The notes: generated from the letters alone by a model not told the origin. A stretch of 64,000 nucleotides of DNA from Variovorax sp. PBL-H6 (GCF_901827155.1 NZ_LR594659.1:1674001-1738000); one strand, 5' to 3'. Numbered from the stretch's first letter, positions 16,295-25,982 are shown. Made by a program: numbers and translations.

Positions 16295-17611
16295 TCAGCG
16301 CCAGCCGAGGCTTCGCGCGGCTTGATGGCCTTCTTGCTCTAGGCGCGCGCGGTGCGAGGGGTGCGCGATGTCGATCATTCGTCGCATGCGTGCAGCCAGC
16401 GGGGCGCCGCGCAGGTCGGCAACGCCGTACTCGGTGACGAAGACGCCTGCGTCGCAGCGAGGCGTGCTCACCGGCCCCGAAAGCCGGGCGACGATGCGAC
16501 TGTGAGCACCGGCGGTCGAAGGCAATGCCACCACGGGTACGCCCCCGCGACTGCGCTGCGCGCCCCGCAGGAAATCCACTGCACCTCCAACGGCGCCCAC
16601 GTAGGAGCCGGCGGCGACCTCCGAGTTGACCTGACCCGTCAGGTCGACCTCGACCGCGGAGTTGATCGCAGCGAGCCGGGAGAGAGACGCCAGCACCTCG
16701 GGGTGATGCGTGTACTCGGTGCCGCGCAACTGCAGTGCAGGGTTGTTGTGCGCATATCGATGCAGCCGTGTGCCGCCCAGCAGAACGCCGGCGATGCTGG
16801 TCCCGGTGTCACGTCCCTTGCGCGCGTTGGTCACCGCGCCGGCTTCGATCAATTCGACGACGGCGTCGCCCACCGCGCCGGAGTGGATGCCCAAATCGCG
16901 CCGGCCCCGCAGCGCGCCGAGCACTGCTTCGGGAATCGCTCCAAGTCCGCATTGCAGCGTCGCGCCATCCTCCACCAGCGCCGCGACGTGGGCAGCGATG
17001 GCCCGTTCCCGGTCACCGACCTGGGTCGCGGGCACGGGCGACGGCGGATACGACGCCTCGACCCGCAAATCGATTTCTTCAGGCTGCAGCAGGCGATCGC
17101 CGCAGGTCCACGGCATCTGCGCATTGACTTCGGCGATCACGACGCGGGCGATGTCCAATGCGGCGAGCAGGTACTCGTGCGCCAGGCCGAGGCTGTGGCG
17201 GCCCTGTTCGTCGGCGGGCGGCACCTGCAGCAGGAGGACGTCGATGCGCAGCGCGCCGCTGCGGATGAACGCCGGCAGGTCGGAATAGTGGCAGGGCAGG
17301 ATCTCGAGCACTCCGGCGTCGGCGATACGCCGGTTGGTGCCGCTGCCACAGTAGCCGATGAAATCGATCGCATCGGCGTGCTGCGCGTCGAGCAGGCCCG
17401 TCAGCCCGATGCCAAGAAACGCCCGGGTGCGCGCAAAGTCGTGGCGCTGCTCCGCGTAGGCCCGCACCAGAGTTGCCGGCTCGGCGCTGGCCTGGCCCCA
17501 CATCAGGGTGTCGCCGGCGCGAATCCACCGGGCAAGGTCTAGCGTTGCGGCGGCCGGGAGCGATGGCGCCGCGCCCGGTCGCGCGACGCCTTGGGTCAGA
17601 TCGGATCCCAT
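16295..17611 (-). CDS. acetyl-CoA hydrolase/CoA-transferase family protein
   Basis: The 438-residue protein resembles the 4-hydroxybutyrate/butyrate-acetoacetate-type CoA-transferases of the acetyl-CoA hydrolase group. It has an N-terminal Rossmann-like half with FIGYCGSGTNRR and DVLLLQVPPAD, a middle LQCGLGAIPEAVL, and a C-terminal half with VDLTGQVNSEVAAG, YVGAVGGAVDFLRGA and FVTEYGVADLRG. It would move CoA between acyl groups, activating the substrate acid without ATP. ATG 17611 overlaps the SDR stop by 16 bases, implying translational coupling. The much longer open frame upstream (to 18163) is antisense-like noise over the SDR gene. Confidence 0.88.
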   Translation of the reverse strand: MGSDLTQGVARPGAAPSLPAAATLDLARWIRAGDTLMWGQASAEPATLVRAYAEQRHDFARTRAFLGIGLTGLLDAQHADAIDFIGYCGSGTNRRIADAGVLEILPCHYSDLPAFIRSGALRIDVLLLQVPPADEQGRHSLGLAHEYLLAALDIARVVIAEVNAQMPWTCGDRLLQPEEIDLRVEASYPPSPVPATQVGDRERAIAAHVAALVEDGATLQCGLGAIPEAVLGALRGRRDLGIHSGAVGDAVVELIEAGAVTNARKGRDTGTSIAGVLLGGTRLHRYAHNNPALQLRGTEYTHHPEVLASLSRLAAINSAVEVDLTGQVNSEVAAGSYVGAVGGAVDFLRGAQRSRGGVPVVALPSTAGAHSRIVARLSGPVSTPRCDAGVFVTEYGVADLRGAPLAARMRRMIDIAHPSHRARLEQEGHQAARSLGWR

Positions 17612-18495
17612 GTGAAGACGTCTGCCGAACGATCCATCGACACGAACGCCGATCGCAGTGCCGGAATACCGTGCTCGGCCAAGGTCTTGGCCGTCCAGCC
17701 TTCCTGGCGGTGGACGGATCGTAGCGGGCGCGGCTGGCTCATGAGGAACACCTCGTTGTTGCGAACGGTAAAGACCTGGGCATTCACTTCGGCGGCGGCG
17801 TCGCTGAGCAGATAGACAGTCAACGGGGCGATCTTGGCGGGAGTCATCTGCTTGAACTTCTCCACGCGGGCAACCTGGTCGGGGGTATCCGTGGGGATCG
17901 AACTCGTCATGGCCGTCCAGGCGAACGGCGCAATGCAGTTGGAACGCACGTGGAACTTCTGCATGTCGAGCGCAATGCTCTTCGAGAGGGCGGTGATCCC
18001 CATCTTCGCCGCGTTGTAGTTGGCCTGGCCGAGGTTGCCGATCAGGCCGGAGGTCGAGGTCATGTGCACGAACGCGCCGCTGCCCTGTTCCTTGAAATGG
18101 TTGGCTGCCGCACGGCTGACGTAGTAGGTGCCGTAGAGATGCACCCTGATGACGGCATCCCACTCGTCGGCACCCATCTTGTGGAAGAAGCGGTCCCGCA
18201 GGATGCCCGCGTTGTTGATCACGCCGTCGAGGCGGCCGAAGTGCTCGACCGCGCCGTCGACGATGCGCTGGGCCTCGGCCGGATCGGCCACGCTGCCGAG
18301 GCTTGCCAGCGCCTCTCCCCCTTCGTTGCGGATCTCCTCGACGACGCCGTGCGCCGCGTCGCCCGTGTCGTTGACCATCACCCGAGCGCCTTCACGTGCC
18401 AGTCCGAGCGCGAGATCCCGCCCGATGCCGGCACCGGCTCCGGTGACCAGCACCACCTTGTCTTGCACCATGTTGCTGCCTGTCGCATTTGTCAT
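17596..18495 (-). CDS. short-chain dehydrogenase (3-hydroxyacyl-CoA dehydrogenase-like)
   Basis: The 299-residue SDR has the cofactor motif TGAGAGIG near residue 19, NNAG (in VINNAGILRD), the serine strand HMTSTSG and catalytic YNAAK. The N-terminal half resembles the dehydrogenase unit of peroxisomal multifunctional enzyme type 2 (LRDRFFHKMGADEWDAVIRVHLYGTYYVS). That enzyme oxidises 3-hydroxyacyl-CoA with NAD. The start at 18495 has AGGACA upstream. It is first gene of the leftward operon with the CoA-transferase and thiolase, consistent with a beta-oxidation step. Confidence 0.9.
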   Translation of the reverse strand: MTNATGSNMVQDKVVLVTGAGAGIGRDLALGLAREGARVMVNDTGDAAHGVVEEIRNEGGEALASLGSVADPAEAQRIVDGAVEHFGRLDGVINNAGILRDRFFHKMGADEWDAVIRVHLYGTYYVSRAAANHFKEQGSGAFVHMTSTSGLIGNLGQANYNAAKMGITALSKSIALDMQKFHVRSNCIAPFAWTAMTSSIPTDTPDQVARVEKFKQMTPAKIAPLTVYLLSDAAAEVNAQVFTVRNNEVFLMSQPRPLRSVHRQEGWTAKTLAEHGIPALRSAFVSMDRSADVFTWDPI

Positions 18496-18607
18496 TTCTG
18501 TGTCCTGGATCGAGTGGAAGGGGGTTCTGCTCAGCACGAGCGCGGCATTCCGGGGACGTGCTCGGCCACGTCGCTCGGGATGAGGTCGGTGGAGAGGGGC
18601 GCGACCT

Positions 18608-18634
18608 GATAATCTAATTGATGTTTAGATTGTC
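18608..18634. promoter_or_regulatory. candidate operator palindrome in divergent promoter
   Basis: The perfect inverted repeat AATCTAA (18611-18617) and TTAGATT (18625-18631) has a seven-base spacer. It extends to ten-base arms GATAATCTAA and TTAGATTGTC with one mismatch. It lies between the divergent SDR and solute-receptor genes. The size and symmetry suit a TetR-type dimer, and a TetR gene closes the rightward operon; binding is inferred. Confidence 0.6.
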
Positions 18635-18765
18635 ACATGGATGTCTGCGGGTTTTCAATCGATAGAAACGTAGGGAAAACCTGAATTTGATCTCTCGAAC
18701 TAAGTGCCGTTAAGATTAGAACGTCAGAAGCTTTGCTCTTAGGTACCTCTTTGACAGGAGACAGA

Positions 18766-19791
18766 ATGTTCGCAAGAAAGCGCTTGAAGTTCGGCCCGGC
18801 GTGCACTCGAAGGCGCTGGTTCAAGGCCCTGGCCGCCGGCATTGCCTTGCCGCTTGTGCTGGGTGCTTCCGGCTCCGTGGGGGCGACCGCATTCCCGGAC
18901 AAGCCGATCAGGCTGATCGTCCCGTACAACCCCGGCGGCATCACCGACAGCCTCGCACGCCGCCTGGCCGAATTGATGCGACAGGACTTGCAGCAGCCGG
19001 TCATCGTCGAGAACAAGCCGGGGGGCAATACTGCGCTGGGTGCGCGCGCCGTCGCTTCCGCCGCGCCCGACGGGTACACCGTGCTCTTCGCGACCGGCGC
19101 TACCGCTGTGCTGAACCCGCTGCTCTATCCCAAGCTTTCCTACAACCCCGATAAGGAACTGCTCCCCGTGGCGCGTGTAGCGATCACGCCAATGGTCATG
19201 GTGGTGGGCCCCAACTCGACGTACCGTGCCCTGCGGGAGTTTGTCGTCGATGCCAAGGCCAATCCCGGAAAGTTCAACTACGCATCCACGGGCACCGGCA
19301 GCTCGCTGCACCTGGCAGTTGAGCTGCTGCAGAGCGAGACTGGTATTTCCCTCGTGCACGTGCCTTTCAACGGCAGCGCGCCCGCGCAGTCGGCGCTGAT
19401 GGGTGGGGACGTGCAGTTCTTCGCCGATGCGGCGGGCAGTTCGATGGCGCTGGTGCAGGGCGGCAGGCTGCGTGCCCTGGCAGTGACCAGCCGCGAGCGC
19501 CTTCCGGCCTTGCCCGAGGTTCCGACCGTGGCTGAAAGCGGCTATCCGAACGTCGAAGTCACGACCTGGTTCGGGCTGATGCTGCCGCGAAACGCACCCG
19601 CTGATGTAGCGAACCGGCTCAACGTCTCGGCGGCGCGTGCAATTGCCGACCCGAGCTTCCGTCAGCAATTCGAGGCGCTTGGTCTGGTCGTGCCTCCGGC
19701 CATGACACAGGCCGAGTTCGTTCGATACATCGGCAAGGAGCGCGAGCGCTGGGCGCCTCTGATCCGAGCCAAGAACATCGTCCTCGAATAG
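18766..19791 (+). CDS. Bug/TctC-family tripartite tricarboxylate transporter receptor
   Basis: The 341-residue periplasmic binding protein has a twin-arginine-like export signal (TRRRWFKALAAGIALPLVLG, cleavage near the GATA segment). The Bug fold shows FPDKPIRLIVPYNPGGITD, VENKPGGNTALGARAVASA, then YASTGTGSSLH, HVPFNG and LPEVPTVAESGYP. Such receptors bind a carboxylate and normally feed TctA/TctB membrane proteins, none of which are nearby. AGGAG precedes ATG 18766 at good spacing. It heads the rightward operon of acyl-CoA enzymes, so it probably captures or senses the acid they degrade. Confidence 0.93.
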   Translation: MFARKRLKFGPACTRRRWFKALAAGIALPLVLGASGSVGATAFPDKPIRLIVPYNPGGITDSLARRLAELMRQDLQQPVIVENKPGGNTALGARAVASAAPDGYTVLFATGATAVLNPLLYPKLSYNPDKELLPVARVAITPMVMVVGPNSTYRALREFVVDAKANPGKFNYASTGTGSSLHLAVELLQSETGISLVHVPFNGSAPAQSALMGGDVQFFADAAGSSMALVQGGRLRALAVTSRERLPALPEVPTVAESGYPNVEVTTWFGLMLPRNAPADVANRLNVSAARAIADPSFRQQFEALGLVVPPAMTQAEFVRYIGKERERWAPLIRAKNIVLE

Positions 19792-19822
19792 CCCTTTCCC
19801 CATCCACACTGGAAGTCATCGA

Positions 19823-20731
19823 ATGTTCGAAGCCAATCTCTTGCGCGGCAAACGCATCCTTGTCACCGGCGGAGGCTCCGGCCTGGGCCGCGAAATCGCC
19901 GAACGCTACCTTCAGCTTGGCGCAGAGGTCCATATCTGCGGGCGCCGCCAGTCGATCATTGATACGGCCGCCGCGGAACTGACGGCGCGCCATGGCGGGC
20001 TGGTGCGCTCTCACGCGGTCGACATCCGGGAAGCCGATTCGGTCGACGCGATGATCGAGCGCATCTGGGCCGAACACGGCCCGCTTGACGGCCTGGTCAA
20101 CAACGCCGCGGGCAACTTTGTGAGTCGCACGCAGGACGTATCGCCGCGTGGTTTTGACGCGGTAGCCAATACCGTGCTCCACGGCACCTACTACGTCACT
20201 CACCACGTGGGGCGGCGCTGGATCGCTGGCGGCCATAGGGGCTCGATTGTCTCCATCGTCGTGACTTGGGTGCGTACGGGCGCGCCTTTCGTCGTGCCCT
20301 CGGCCATGAGCAAGGCCGGCGTCGAAGTGATGACGAGATCGCTAGCGATCGAGTGGGGCCGCTACGGTATCCGGCTGAATGCCATCGCGCCTGGCATCTT
20401 TCCGACTGAAGGCGCCAACAGCCGCCTCAGCCCGAAGGCGGCCTGGGAGGACGGCGTCGTGCGGAATCCGATGAATCGGCTGGGACGCATGTCCGAGCTG
20501 CAGAACCTGGCAGTTTTCCTCATGGCCGATGGCGTCGAGTGGATCAATGGCGAGACCATCGCGATCGACGGTGCCGGCCATCGCCAGAACGGTGCCTCCT
20601 TCACCGAGTTGGCCGAGCTCGACGACAACGCCTGGCGCGAGATGCGCGAGGCGATCCGCAGCCAGGACCAGCGCGACAGGTCGCTGCGCGCCGCGCCCGA
20701 CGCCGCACCTTTTTCTGGCACCGACTGGTGA
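19823..20731 (+). CDS. SDR oxidoreductase resembling 2,4-dienoyl-CoA reductase
   Basis: The 302-residue SDR has TGGGSGLG (residues 15-22), NNAAGNF and a C-terminal segment close to mammalian-type 2,4-dienoyl-CoA reductases: VVPSAMSKAGVEVMTRSLAIEWG followed by RLNAIAPG and a GANSRLSP loop. As in that family the usual YxxxK tyrosine position holds serine (SAMSK), so catalysis relies on other residues. It would use NADPH to reduce a dienoyl-CoA, handling unsaturated acyl chains. It follows the solute receptor by 31 bases and its stop overlaps a 34-codon relic frame (ATGA). Confidence 0.88.
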   Translation: MFEANLLRGKRILVTGGGSGLGREIAERYLQLGAEVHICGRRQSIIDTAAAELTARHGGLVRSHAVDIREADSVDAMIERIWAEHGPLDGLVNNAAGNFVSRTQDVSPRGFDAVANTVLHGTYYVTHHVGRRWIAGGHRGSIVSIVVTWVRTGAPFVVPSAMSKAGVEVMTRSLAIEWGRYGIRLNAIAPGIFPTEGANSRLSPKAAWEDGVVRNPMNRLGRMSELQNLAVFLMADGVEWINGETIAIDGAGHRQNGASFTELAELDDNAWREMREAIRSQDQRDRSLRAAPDAAPFSGTDW

Positions 20732-20835
20732 TGGCCCCGCCGCTCAAGCCGGCGGAGTTCGATGCCTTCATCGGCCGCGAGCGCGCACTGTGGGGCCCCC
20801 CTCTGATCAAGGCCAAGAACATTCACATCGAGTAG
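20731..20835 (+). pseudogene. Bug-family receptor C-terminal remnant
   Basis: The 34-residue frame (PAEFDAFIGRERALWGPPLI then KAKNIHIE) closely resembles the last residues of the intact receptor upstream (QAEFVRYIGKERERWAPLIR then AKNIVLE). It starts at an ATG overlapping the SDR stop and ends six bases before the ligase start. It therefore looks like the 3' end of a second, tandem receptor gene that has been deleted. Whether the peptide is made is unknown. Confidence 0.75.
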
Positions 20836-20841
20836 GAACTC

Positions 20842-23835
20842 ATGAAAATCGATCGCATCGTGGAGGAGGTGGTTGCGCTTGGGCGGGGGGCCGAGGCGGC
20901 CCTGGCGCTGGAGGATGGGCGCACGCTTTCTTATGCCGAGCTGGCGGGGCGCATTGGCGCCGCGGCCCAAGAATTGACCGGCGCCGGCTTGGCGCCTGGC
21001 CAGCGAATGGTGCTGCTAGGCGAGAACAGTGAGGACATGGTCGTGGCCCTGATGGCAGCGATCCGTGCCGGCGCGTGGGCGGTACCGCTCAACGCCCGCA
21101 TGTCGGCCGGGGAAGTAGACGCGATCTGCGCGCACTGCGAGCCGCGCCTGGTCTACTTCGCGGCGGAGGCCTCGGCCGATGCGCGCGCTCACGCCGAGCG
21201 GCGGGGGGCGCAGGGCACGCGGGAGGCCCTTCCCGGCGGCCGCCTGCAGACGTTCGAGGGTGCGGGCACGGCAGCCGAGGCCAGCGGTGACGGTGATCCG
21301 GACGATGTCGCCCTCATGATCTACACCTCGGGCAGCACCGGCATGCCCAAGGGGGTCATGCTGACGCATGCCAACCTCGACTTCGTGACGCGCGTGGCCA
21401 GGCAGCAGGAAGTGCTGATGCCCGGCGACGTCGTCTTTCACGCCCTGCCGATCTCGCACTCCTTCGGCCTGATCACCGTGCTGCTGTGCGGCCTGCGCGC
21501 GGGCGCTACGTTGCGCCTGGTCGATCGCTTTTCGGCCGAGAAGTTGGGCAATGCCATTGCCGACGGCACCGTCACAGTGTTCCCGGGCGTGCCGGCGATG
21601 TACGCACGGCTGCACGAGTGGGCCCAGCACAATGGCAGGACGCTCACGCCGAACCGGATGCGGATGGCTTACATCGGCGGTTCCCTGATCGATGCTTCTC
21701 GGAAGGCTCAGTCTGAGGCCTTGCTCGGACTGCGCCTGCACCATGGCTACGGCCTCACAGAATCGGCTCCCTCCGCGACGCGCACGTTCGGCCACCCGCC
21801 ACCGAAGGACATCACGGCGGGCTGGCCGATCCCCGGCGTCGAGGTGGTACTGATGGACGCGGATGGAACGCCTGTCGCCGATGGCGAGCGCGGCGAAGTC
21901 TGCATCCGAGGCCCCAACGTGATGCGAGGCTATTTCCGGGATCCCGAGCAGACGCGCGCCGCGATCGATGCCGAGGGCTGGCTGCACACGGGCGACGTGG
22001 GTCTCTTCGGGTCCGAGGGCGATCTCTCCATCGTGGGCCGCAGCAAGGAGATGATCATCCGCGGCGGCTTCAATGTGTACCCGGCCGAGGTCGAGAAGGC
22101 GATCGCCGGATTTCCCCACGTGGCGCAGTGCGCGGTTGTCGGGCGCAGCGTACCGGGCGATGAAGAAATCGTCGCCTACGTTGAGCCGGAGCAGGGCCAC
22201 ATCGTCGACCTGGCGCGACTGCGCGCATTCCTGCGCGAAAGGCTCGCGCCCTACAAGGTGCCGGCCGAGGTGCACACGATGGCGCAGCTGCCGGCCACCG
22301 GTACCGGCAAGCTTCTGAAAGCGAAGCTGAAAGCACTGGCCAACGAAGCGCCGGCGCGAGCGCGACCATCGCTCGACGGTCTGTTGGCACCCCGTTCGGT
22401 CGCGGTCGTGGGCGCGTCCGACAACCCGAACAAGGTTGGCGGCCGACCGATCAAGTACCTGAAGGAGCAGGGCTTCGCCGGTCGGATCTATCCGGTCAAT
22501 CCCCGCGCCGACAGGGTGCAGGGCCTGCCCGCCTATGCGGCGCTCGATCGGCTGCCGCAGGTGCCGGACGCGGTGATCCTGTGCATCGGTGCCGAGCAGG
22601 CGGAACAACAGTTGAATGAATGCGTGCGCCTGGGCGTGCGCCATGCGCTGCTGTTCGCATCGGGGTATGCCGAGGTCGGCGCCGAGGGCCGGGTACGTCA
22701 GGAGCGTCTGGCCGAGATCTGCCGCGCTGGCGGCCTCCGCTTGGTAGGGCCCAACAGCATCGGTGTCGCCAGTTTCGACACCGGCGCGGTGCTGTCTTTT
22801 GCCTCGATCTACACCGACCACGTCCCGCAGGATGGTCCGGTGGCGATCGTCTCCCAAAGCGGGGCTTTCGGTGTGGCCGCGTATGCCTTGCTGCGCGAAG
22901 CCGGCTGTGGCGTGCGCTGCGTGGCGGCCACCGGCAACGAGGCCGATGTCGACACGGCGGATCTGATCGAGGCGCTGGTGCAGCGGGCGGGGCTGCGCCT
23001 GATTCTGCTTTATCTGGAGAACGTGCCGGATCGCGCGCGCATGGCCGCGGCGCTCGACGCCGCCCGGCAGCGTGGCGTGGCGATGCTCGCGGTGCGTTCG
23101 GGGCGTTCCGATCACGGAAGCCGCTCTGCAGATCTCCACACCGGTTCGTTCGGGGCGGGCGGCGCTGAGCTCGATGCACTGTTCGACGCGCATGGCTGCC
23201 GCGCATTTCCCGGCTTGGTGGAATTGGTGGCGAGCGTTCCGCTCTATCTTGCACCGATGCCCTGCCGTGCTTCTGCAGGCCGTGCACCTCGGCTGGCACT
23301 TGTCAGCAATTCGGGCGCCTCCTGCGTGCTCGCAGCCGATGAGGCGGAGGCGAGCGACCTGCCGCTCGCACGTCTGTCGGCCGAATCCGAACGGCAGTTG
23401 GATGAGTTGTTGCCGGACTTCTCGCTGAACCGGAATCCCGTTGACCTGACGGCCATGCTTCTGACCAGCCCGGCGCTGCTGGGTGACGTGATGCAGGTCG
23501 TGCTGCGCGACGAGGCGGTGGACGCTGCCGCATTGGGCCTGCTGGCGGTGGGTGGGCCCAGCTACGACGTGCCACGCTTCGTGCGCGAGTGCCGGACCGC
23601 GATGGAAGCCACCGCCAAGCCGGTGATTGTCTACAGCCCGCATGCCCATGTGCGCGAAGCCTTCGCGCTGGGCGGCTTTGCCGTCTTCACCGGAGAGGCG
23701 CAGGCTATGCAAGCACTCCGGGGCTTCGCCGCACACTGTGTCGGCTCGGTGCCTCGAGCGCTCTCCACTGCCCCGTCGAGCACCTCTCCAGCCTCACGTT
23801 CAGTTGACCCGATGGAGGAGCCGACCCATGCGTGA
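20842..23835 (+). CDS. fusion of AMP-forming acyl-CoA ligase and NDP-forming acyl-CoA synthetase alpha module
   Basis: This 997-residue protein joins two unrelated CoA-ligase types. Residues 1-505 are an ANL-family acyl-CoA ligase: [11 protein letters not shown] (~161-171), YGLTES (~303), GWLHTGD (~380), [16 protein letters not shown] and the catalytic lysine loop [12 protein letters not shown] (~485-493). Residues 511-960 are the alpha part of ADP-forming acetyl-CoA synthetases: CoA-binding [15 protein letters not shown], a SQSGAFG motif (~671) and ADLHTGS with His766 at the phosphohistidine-like position. The ATP-grasp beta module is absent. It may activate the cluster's substrate; the role of the second half is unclear. 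Its stop overlaps the thiolase start by eight bases. Confidence 0.88.
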   Translation: MKIDRIVEEVVALGRGAEAALALEDGRTLSYAELAGRIGAAAQELTGAGLAPGQRMVLLGENSEDMVVALMAAIRAGAWAVPLNARMSAGEVDAICAHCEPRLVYFAAEASADARAHAERRGAQGTREALPGGRLQTFEGAGTAAEASGDGDPDDVALMIYTSGSTGMPKGVMLTHANLDFVTRVARQQEVLMPGDVVFHALPISHSFGLITVLLCGLRAGATLRLVDRFSAEKLGNAIADGTVTVFPGVPAMYARLHEWAQHNGRTLTPNRMRMAYIGGSLIDASRKAQSEALLGLRLHHGYGLTESAPSATRTFGHPPPKDITAGWPIPGVEVVLMDADGTPVADGERGEVCIRGPNVMRGYFRDPEQTRAAIDAEGWLHTGDVGLFGSEGDLSIVGRSKEMIIRGGFNVYPAEVEKAIAGFPHVAQCAVVGRSVPGDEEIVAYVEPEQGHIVDLARLRAFLRERLAPYKVPAEVHTMAQLPATGTGKLLKAKLKALANEAPARARPSLDGLLAPRSVAVVGASDNPNKVGGRPIKYLKEQGFAGRIYPVNPRADRVQGLPAYAALDRLPQVPDAVILCIGAEQAEQQLNECVRLGVRHALLFASGYAEVGAEGRVRQERLAEICRAGGLRLVGPNSIGVASFDTGAVLSFASIYTDHVPQDGPVAIVSQSGAFGVAAYALLREAGCGVRCVAATGNEADVDTADLIEALVQRAGLRLILLYLENVPDRARMAAALDAARQRGVAMLAVRSGRSDHGSRSADLHTGSFGAGGAELDALFDAHGCRAFPGLVELVASVPLYLAPMPCRASAGRAPRLALVSNSGASCVLAADEAEASDLPLARLSAESERQLDELLPDFSLNRNPVDLTAMLLTSPALLGDVMQVVLRDEAVDAAALGLLAVGGPSYDVPRFVRECRTAMEATAKPVIVYSPHAHVREAFALGGFAVFTGEAQAMQALRGFAAHCVGSVPRALSTAPSSTSPASRSVDPMEEPTHA

Positions 23836-25018
23836 TGCAGCCATTGTTTCCTATGCCCGTACCCCCATCGGCAAAGCCTTCCGGGGAACCCTCAATCTCA
23901 CGCACGGTGGAACACTCGGCGCGCACGTGGTGCGCCACGCCGTCGCGCGCGCCGGCGTGGCGCCGGACGAGATCGAGGATGTGATTCTCGGATGCGCCTT
24001 TCCGGAGGGTGCCAACGGCTTCAACATCGGCCGCATCGCTGCGCTCGCGGCCGGGCTGCCGGAAAGTGTCCCGGGCATGACCGTCAACCGCTACTGCTCG
24101 TCGGGGCTTCAGAGCATCGCAATTGCGGCCCAGGCCGTTCGCGCCGGCGGGCTGCAACTGGCGGTGGCCGGCGGGACCGAATCTGTCAGTTGCGTGCGCG
24201 AACACACCAACAAATTCATGCGTGAGGAGCCATGGCTCACGGCCCATGCGCCGCAGGTCTACATGCCGATGCTCGACACGGCAGAAGTCGTGCAACGACG
24301 CTATGGAATCTCGCGCGAGCGTCAGGACGAATACGCCGCCTTGAGTCAGCTGCGCTATGCCCAGGCGCAAGCGAACGGCTACTTCAACGAAGAGATCGTG
24401 CCTGTCGTGACGACCGCGCGCCGCCAGGATCGCGATGGCAGCACGCGGGATGAAGTCGCCGAACTCGGGAGGGACGAAGGTCCGCGTGCCGGCACGAGCG
24501 CCGCGACGCTGGCGGGACTGAAGTCGGTGCTCGAAGGTGGGACGGTGACGGCGGGCAATGCAAGCCAGCTGTCGGACGGCGCGGCCGCCTGCGTGGTGAT
24601 GGACGCGGACCTGGCCGCCCGGCGCGGCCTGCCGACGCTGGGCTGGTTCCGCGGCTTCGCGGTCGCCGGCTGCGCGCCCGACGAAATGGGCATCGGTCCC
24701 GTCTTCGCTGTGCCGAAGCTGCTTCGGCAGGCGGGACTGACGGTGGACGACATCGGCCTCTGGGAACTCAATGAGGCCTTCGCGGTGCAGGTGCTCTATT
24801 GCGCGGATCGGCTCGGAATTCCACAGGATCGCTTGAATGTCAACGGCGGTGCCATCACGATCGGGCATCCTTTCGGCATGTCGGGCGCGCGCATGACCGG
24901 CCACGCGCTCCAGGAGGGGCGGCGCAGAGGGGTGAAGTACGTCGTGGTCACGATGTGCATCGGCGGCGGCATGGGCGCCGCGGGCTTGTTCGAGGTCGCG
25001 GGGGTTGGTGGGCCGTAA
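23828..25018 (+). CDS. acetyl-CoA acyltransferase (thiolase)
   Basis: The 396-residue thiolase carries the reactive cysteine in [13 protein letters not shown] (Cys90), NEAF ([12 protein letters not shown]), the GHPFGMSG histidine motif and TMCIGGGMG with the second cysteine. It probably performs the final thiolytic cleavage releasing acetyl-CoA. ATG 23828 is set by a GGAGGAG ribosome site inside the previous gene and an eight-base overlap with that gene's stop. It is a different subfamily from the thiolase in the leftward arm, so two cleavage steps or two chain lengths are possible. Confidence 0.93.
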   Translation: MRDAAIVSYARTPIGKAFRGTLNLTHGGTLGAHVVRHAVARAGVAPDEIEDVILGCAFPEGANGFNIGRIAALAAGLPESVPGMTVNRYCSSGLQSIAIAAQAVRAGGLQLAVAGGTESVSCVREHTNKFMREEPWLTAHAPQVYMPMLDTAEVVQRRYGISRERQDEYAALSQLRYAQAQANGYFNEEIVPVVTTARRQDRDGSTRDEVAELGRDEGPRAGTSAATLAGLKSVLEGGTVTAGNASQLSDGAAACVVMDADLAARRGLPTLGWFRGFAVAGCAPDEMGIGPVFAVPKLLRQAGLTVDDIGLWELNEAFAVQVLYCADRLGIPQDRLNVNGGAITIGHPFGMSGARMTGHALQEGRRRGVKYVVVTMCIGGGMGAAGLFEVAGVGGP

Positions 25019-25120
25019 CAGCCTATTCGGAAGTGCCTGCCTTCACTCCCGAATCGACTGTCACGGCCCACTATTGCAGAGGGAGGTACGTGGTGCCCGC
25101 GCCGGTAACATACCGCCACA

Positions 25121-25735
25121 ATGACCGCCAAAGCCCAAAAAAGTGCATACCACCACGGCAATCTTCGCGAGGAATTGCTGGCTCAGGGCTTGGCGATCGT
25201 CGAGCGGGACGGACTTGGCAGCCTCACCATGCGCGAGCTCGCGAAACGCGTGGGGGTGACACAGACTGCGCCGCTTCACCATTTCGAGACCAAGGCAGCG
25301 CTCTTGGCAGCAATCGCTGCCCAGGGCTTTCGAATGCTTTTCGATCACCGCATCGCAGCGCTGAAGGACAAGCGCTCGCCTGGTGAGCGGTTGATGGCAG
25401 TGTTGATGGCCTACGTGGAATTCGCACTGGCGCATCCAGCGCTGTATCAACTGATGCATGGCCCGGAGATCCCTGACAAGACGCTGTTCCCGGAACTCAA
25501 CGACGCTGCGACACGCTCGTACAGCCTGCTCGAATCCGCAGTCGCGGACTATCTTCTCGAGAGCCAGGGCTCGATGGAGAGCAGTCGCGACGCGACGCTC
25601 GCTGCTTGGACCGTGTGCCAGGGACTCGCGACCGTTCTCATCAACCCGCAAAACACCCCGCGCTACGTGCTTCGCAAGGATCCGTTGGGGGTCTCGCGGC
25701 GGGTTTTCGAGATGTTTGTGAGAGCTATTGATTGA
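25121..25735 (+). CDS. TetR/AcrR-family transcriptional regulator (WHG domain)
   Basis: The 204-residue repressor has an N-terminal helix-turn-helix (YHHGNLREELLAQGLAIVER, then LTMRELAKRVGVTQTAPLHHF, residues ~9-55). The ligand domain is of the TetR-C WHG type (PGERLMAVLMAYVEFALAHPALYQLMHG). It lies 102 bases after the thiolase on the same strand and is the natural candidate to control the divergent acyl-CoA operons, perhaps through the palindrome near 18.6 kb and an acyl-CoA ligand. The target is inferred. Confidence 0.9.
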   Translation: MTAKAQKSAYHHGNLREELLAQGLAIVERDGLGSLTMRELAKRVGVTQTAPLHHFETKAALLAAIAAQGFRMLFDHRIAALKDKRSPGERLMAVLMAYVEFALAHPALYQLMHGPEIPDKTLFPELNDAATRSYSLLESAVADYLLESQGSMESSRDATLAAWTVCQGLATVLINPQNTPRYVLRKDPLGVSRRVFEMFVRAID

Positions 25736-25817
25736 AGCGAGGTCGGCTGGCGTGGCGAAGTAGCTCGACGAATACAGCTCGAACGCTTATGCGCTGGCCG
25801 CTGCGGCAGTCATGCGT

Positions 25818-25982
25818 TCATTCGGCCCTGATGCCGTTGCGCAGGATGCCTATGGCATCGACTTCGACCTCGATCATATCGCCCGGCTTCATCCACACAA
25901 GGCCTTCAGGTCGGCGGCGCGGCTTCCGAAGACCTGGCGCAGGTCGACCACGCGCTGGCCGAGCACGGCGCCGTAGCTGTCG
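25818..25982 (-). pseudogene. fumarylacetoacetate hydrolase-like gene fragments
   Basis: Two short pieces of a FAH-family gene are joined out of frame. The upstream piece (SYGAVLGQRVVDLRQVFG then SRAADLKAL, about 25902-25982) resembles the N-terminal start of FAH-family proteins. The downstream piece (LVWMKPGDMIEVEVDAIG then ILRNGIRAE, 25818-25901) resembles the extreme C-terminus. The catalytic core of about 200 residues is missing. It is a deletion relic. Confidence 0.65.

Noticed and set aside
17612..18163. Upstream extension of the CoA-transferase frame to 622 residues
   Set aside because: The added part lies in another frame over the SDR gene and has shadow-frame composition; family similarity begins at the 17611 start.
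21016..23736. 906-residue minus-strand frame opposite the ligase fusion
   Set aside because: Arg/His/Gln-rich composition typical of antisense frames in GC-rich genes; the plus-strand ligase motifs are unambiguous.
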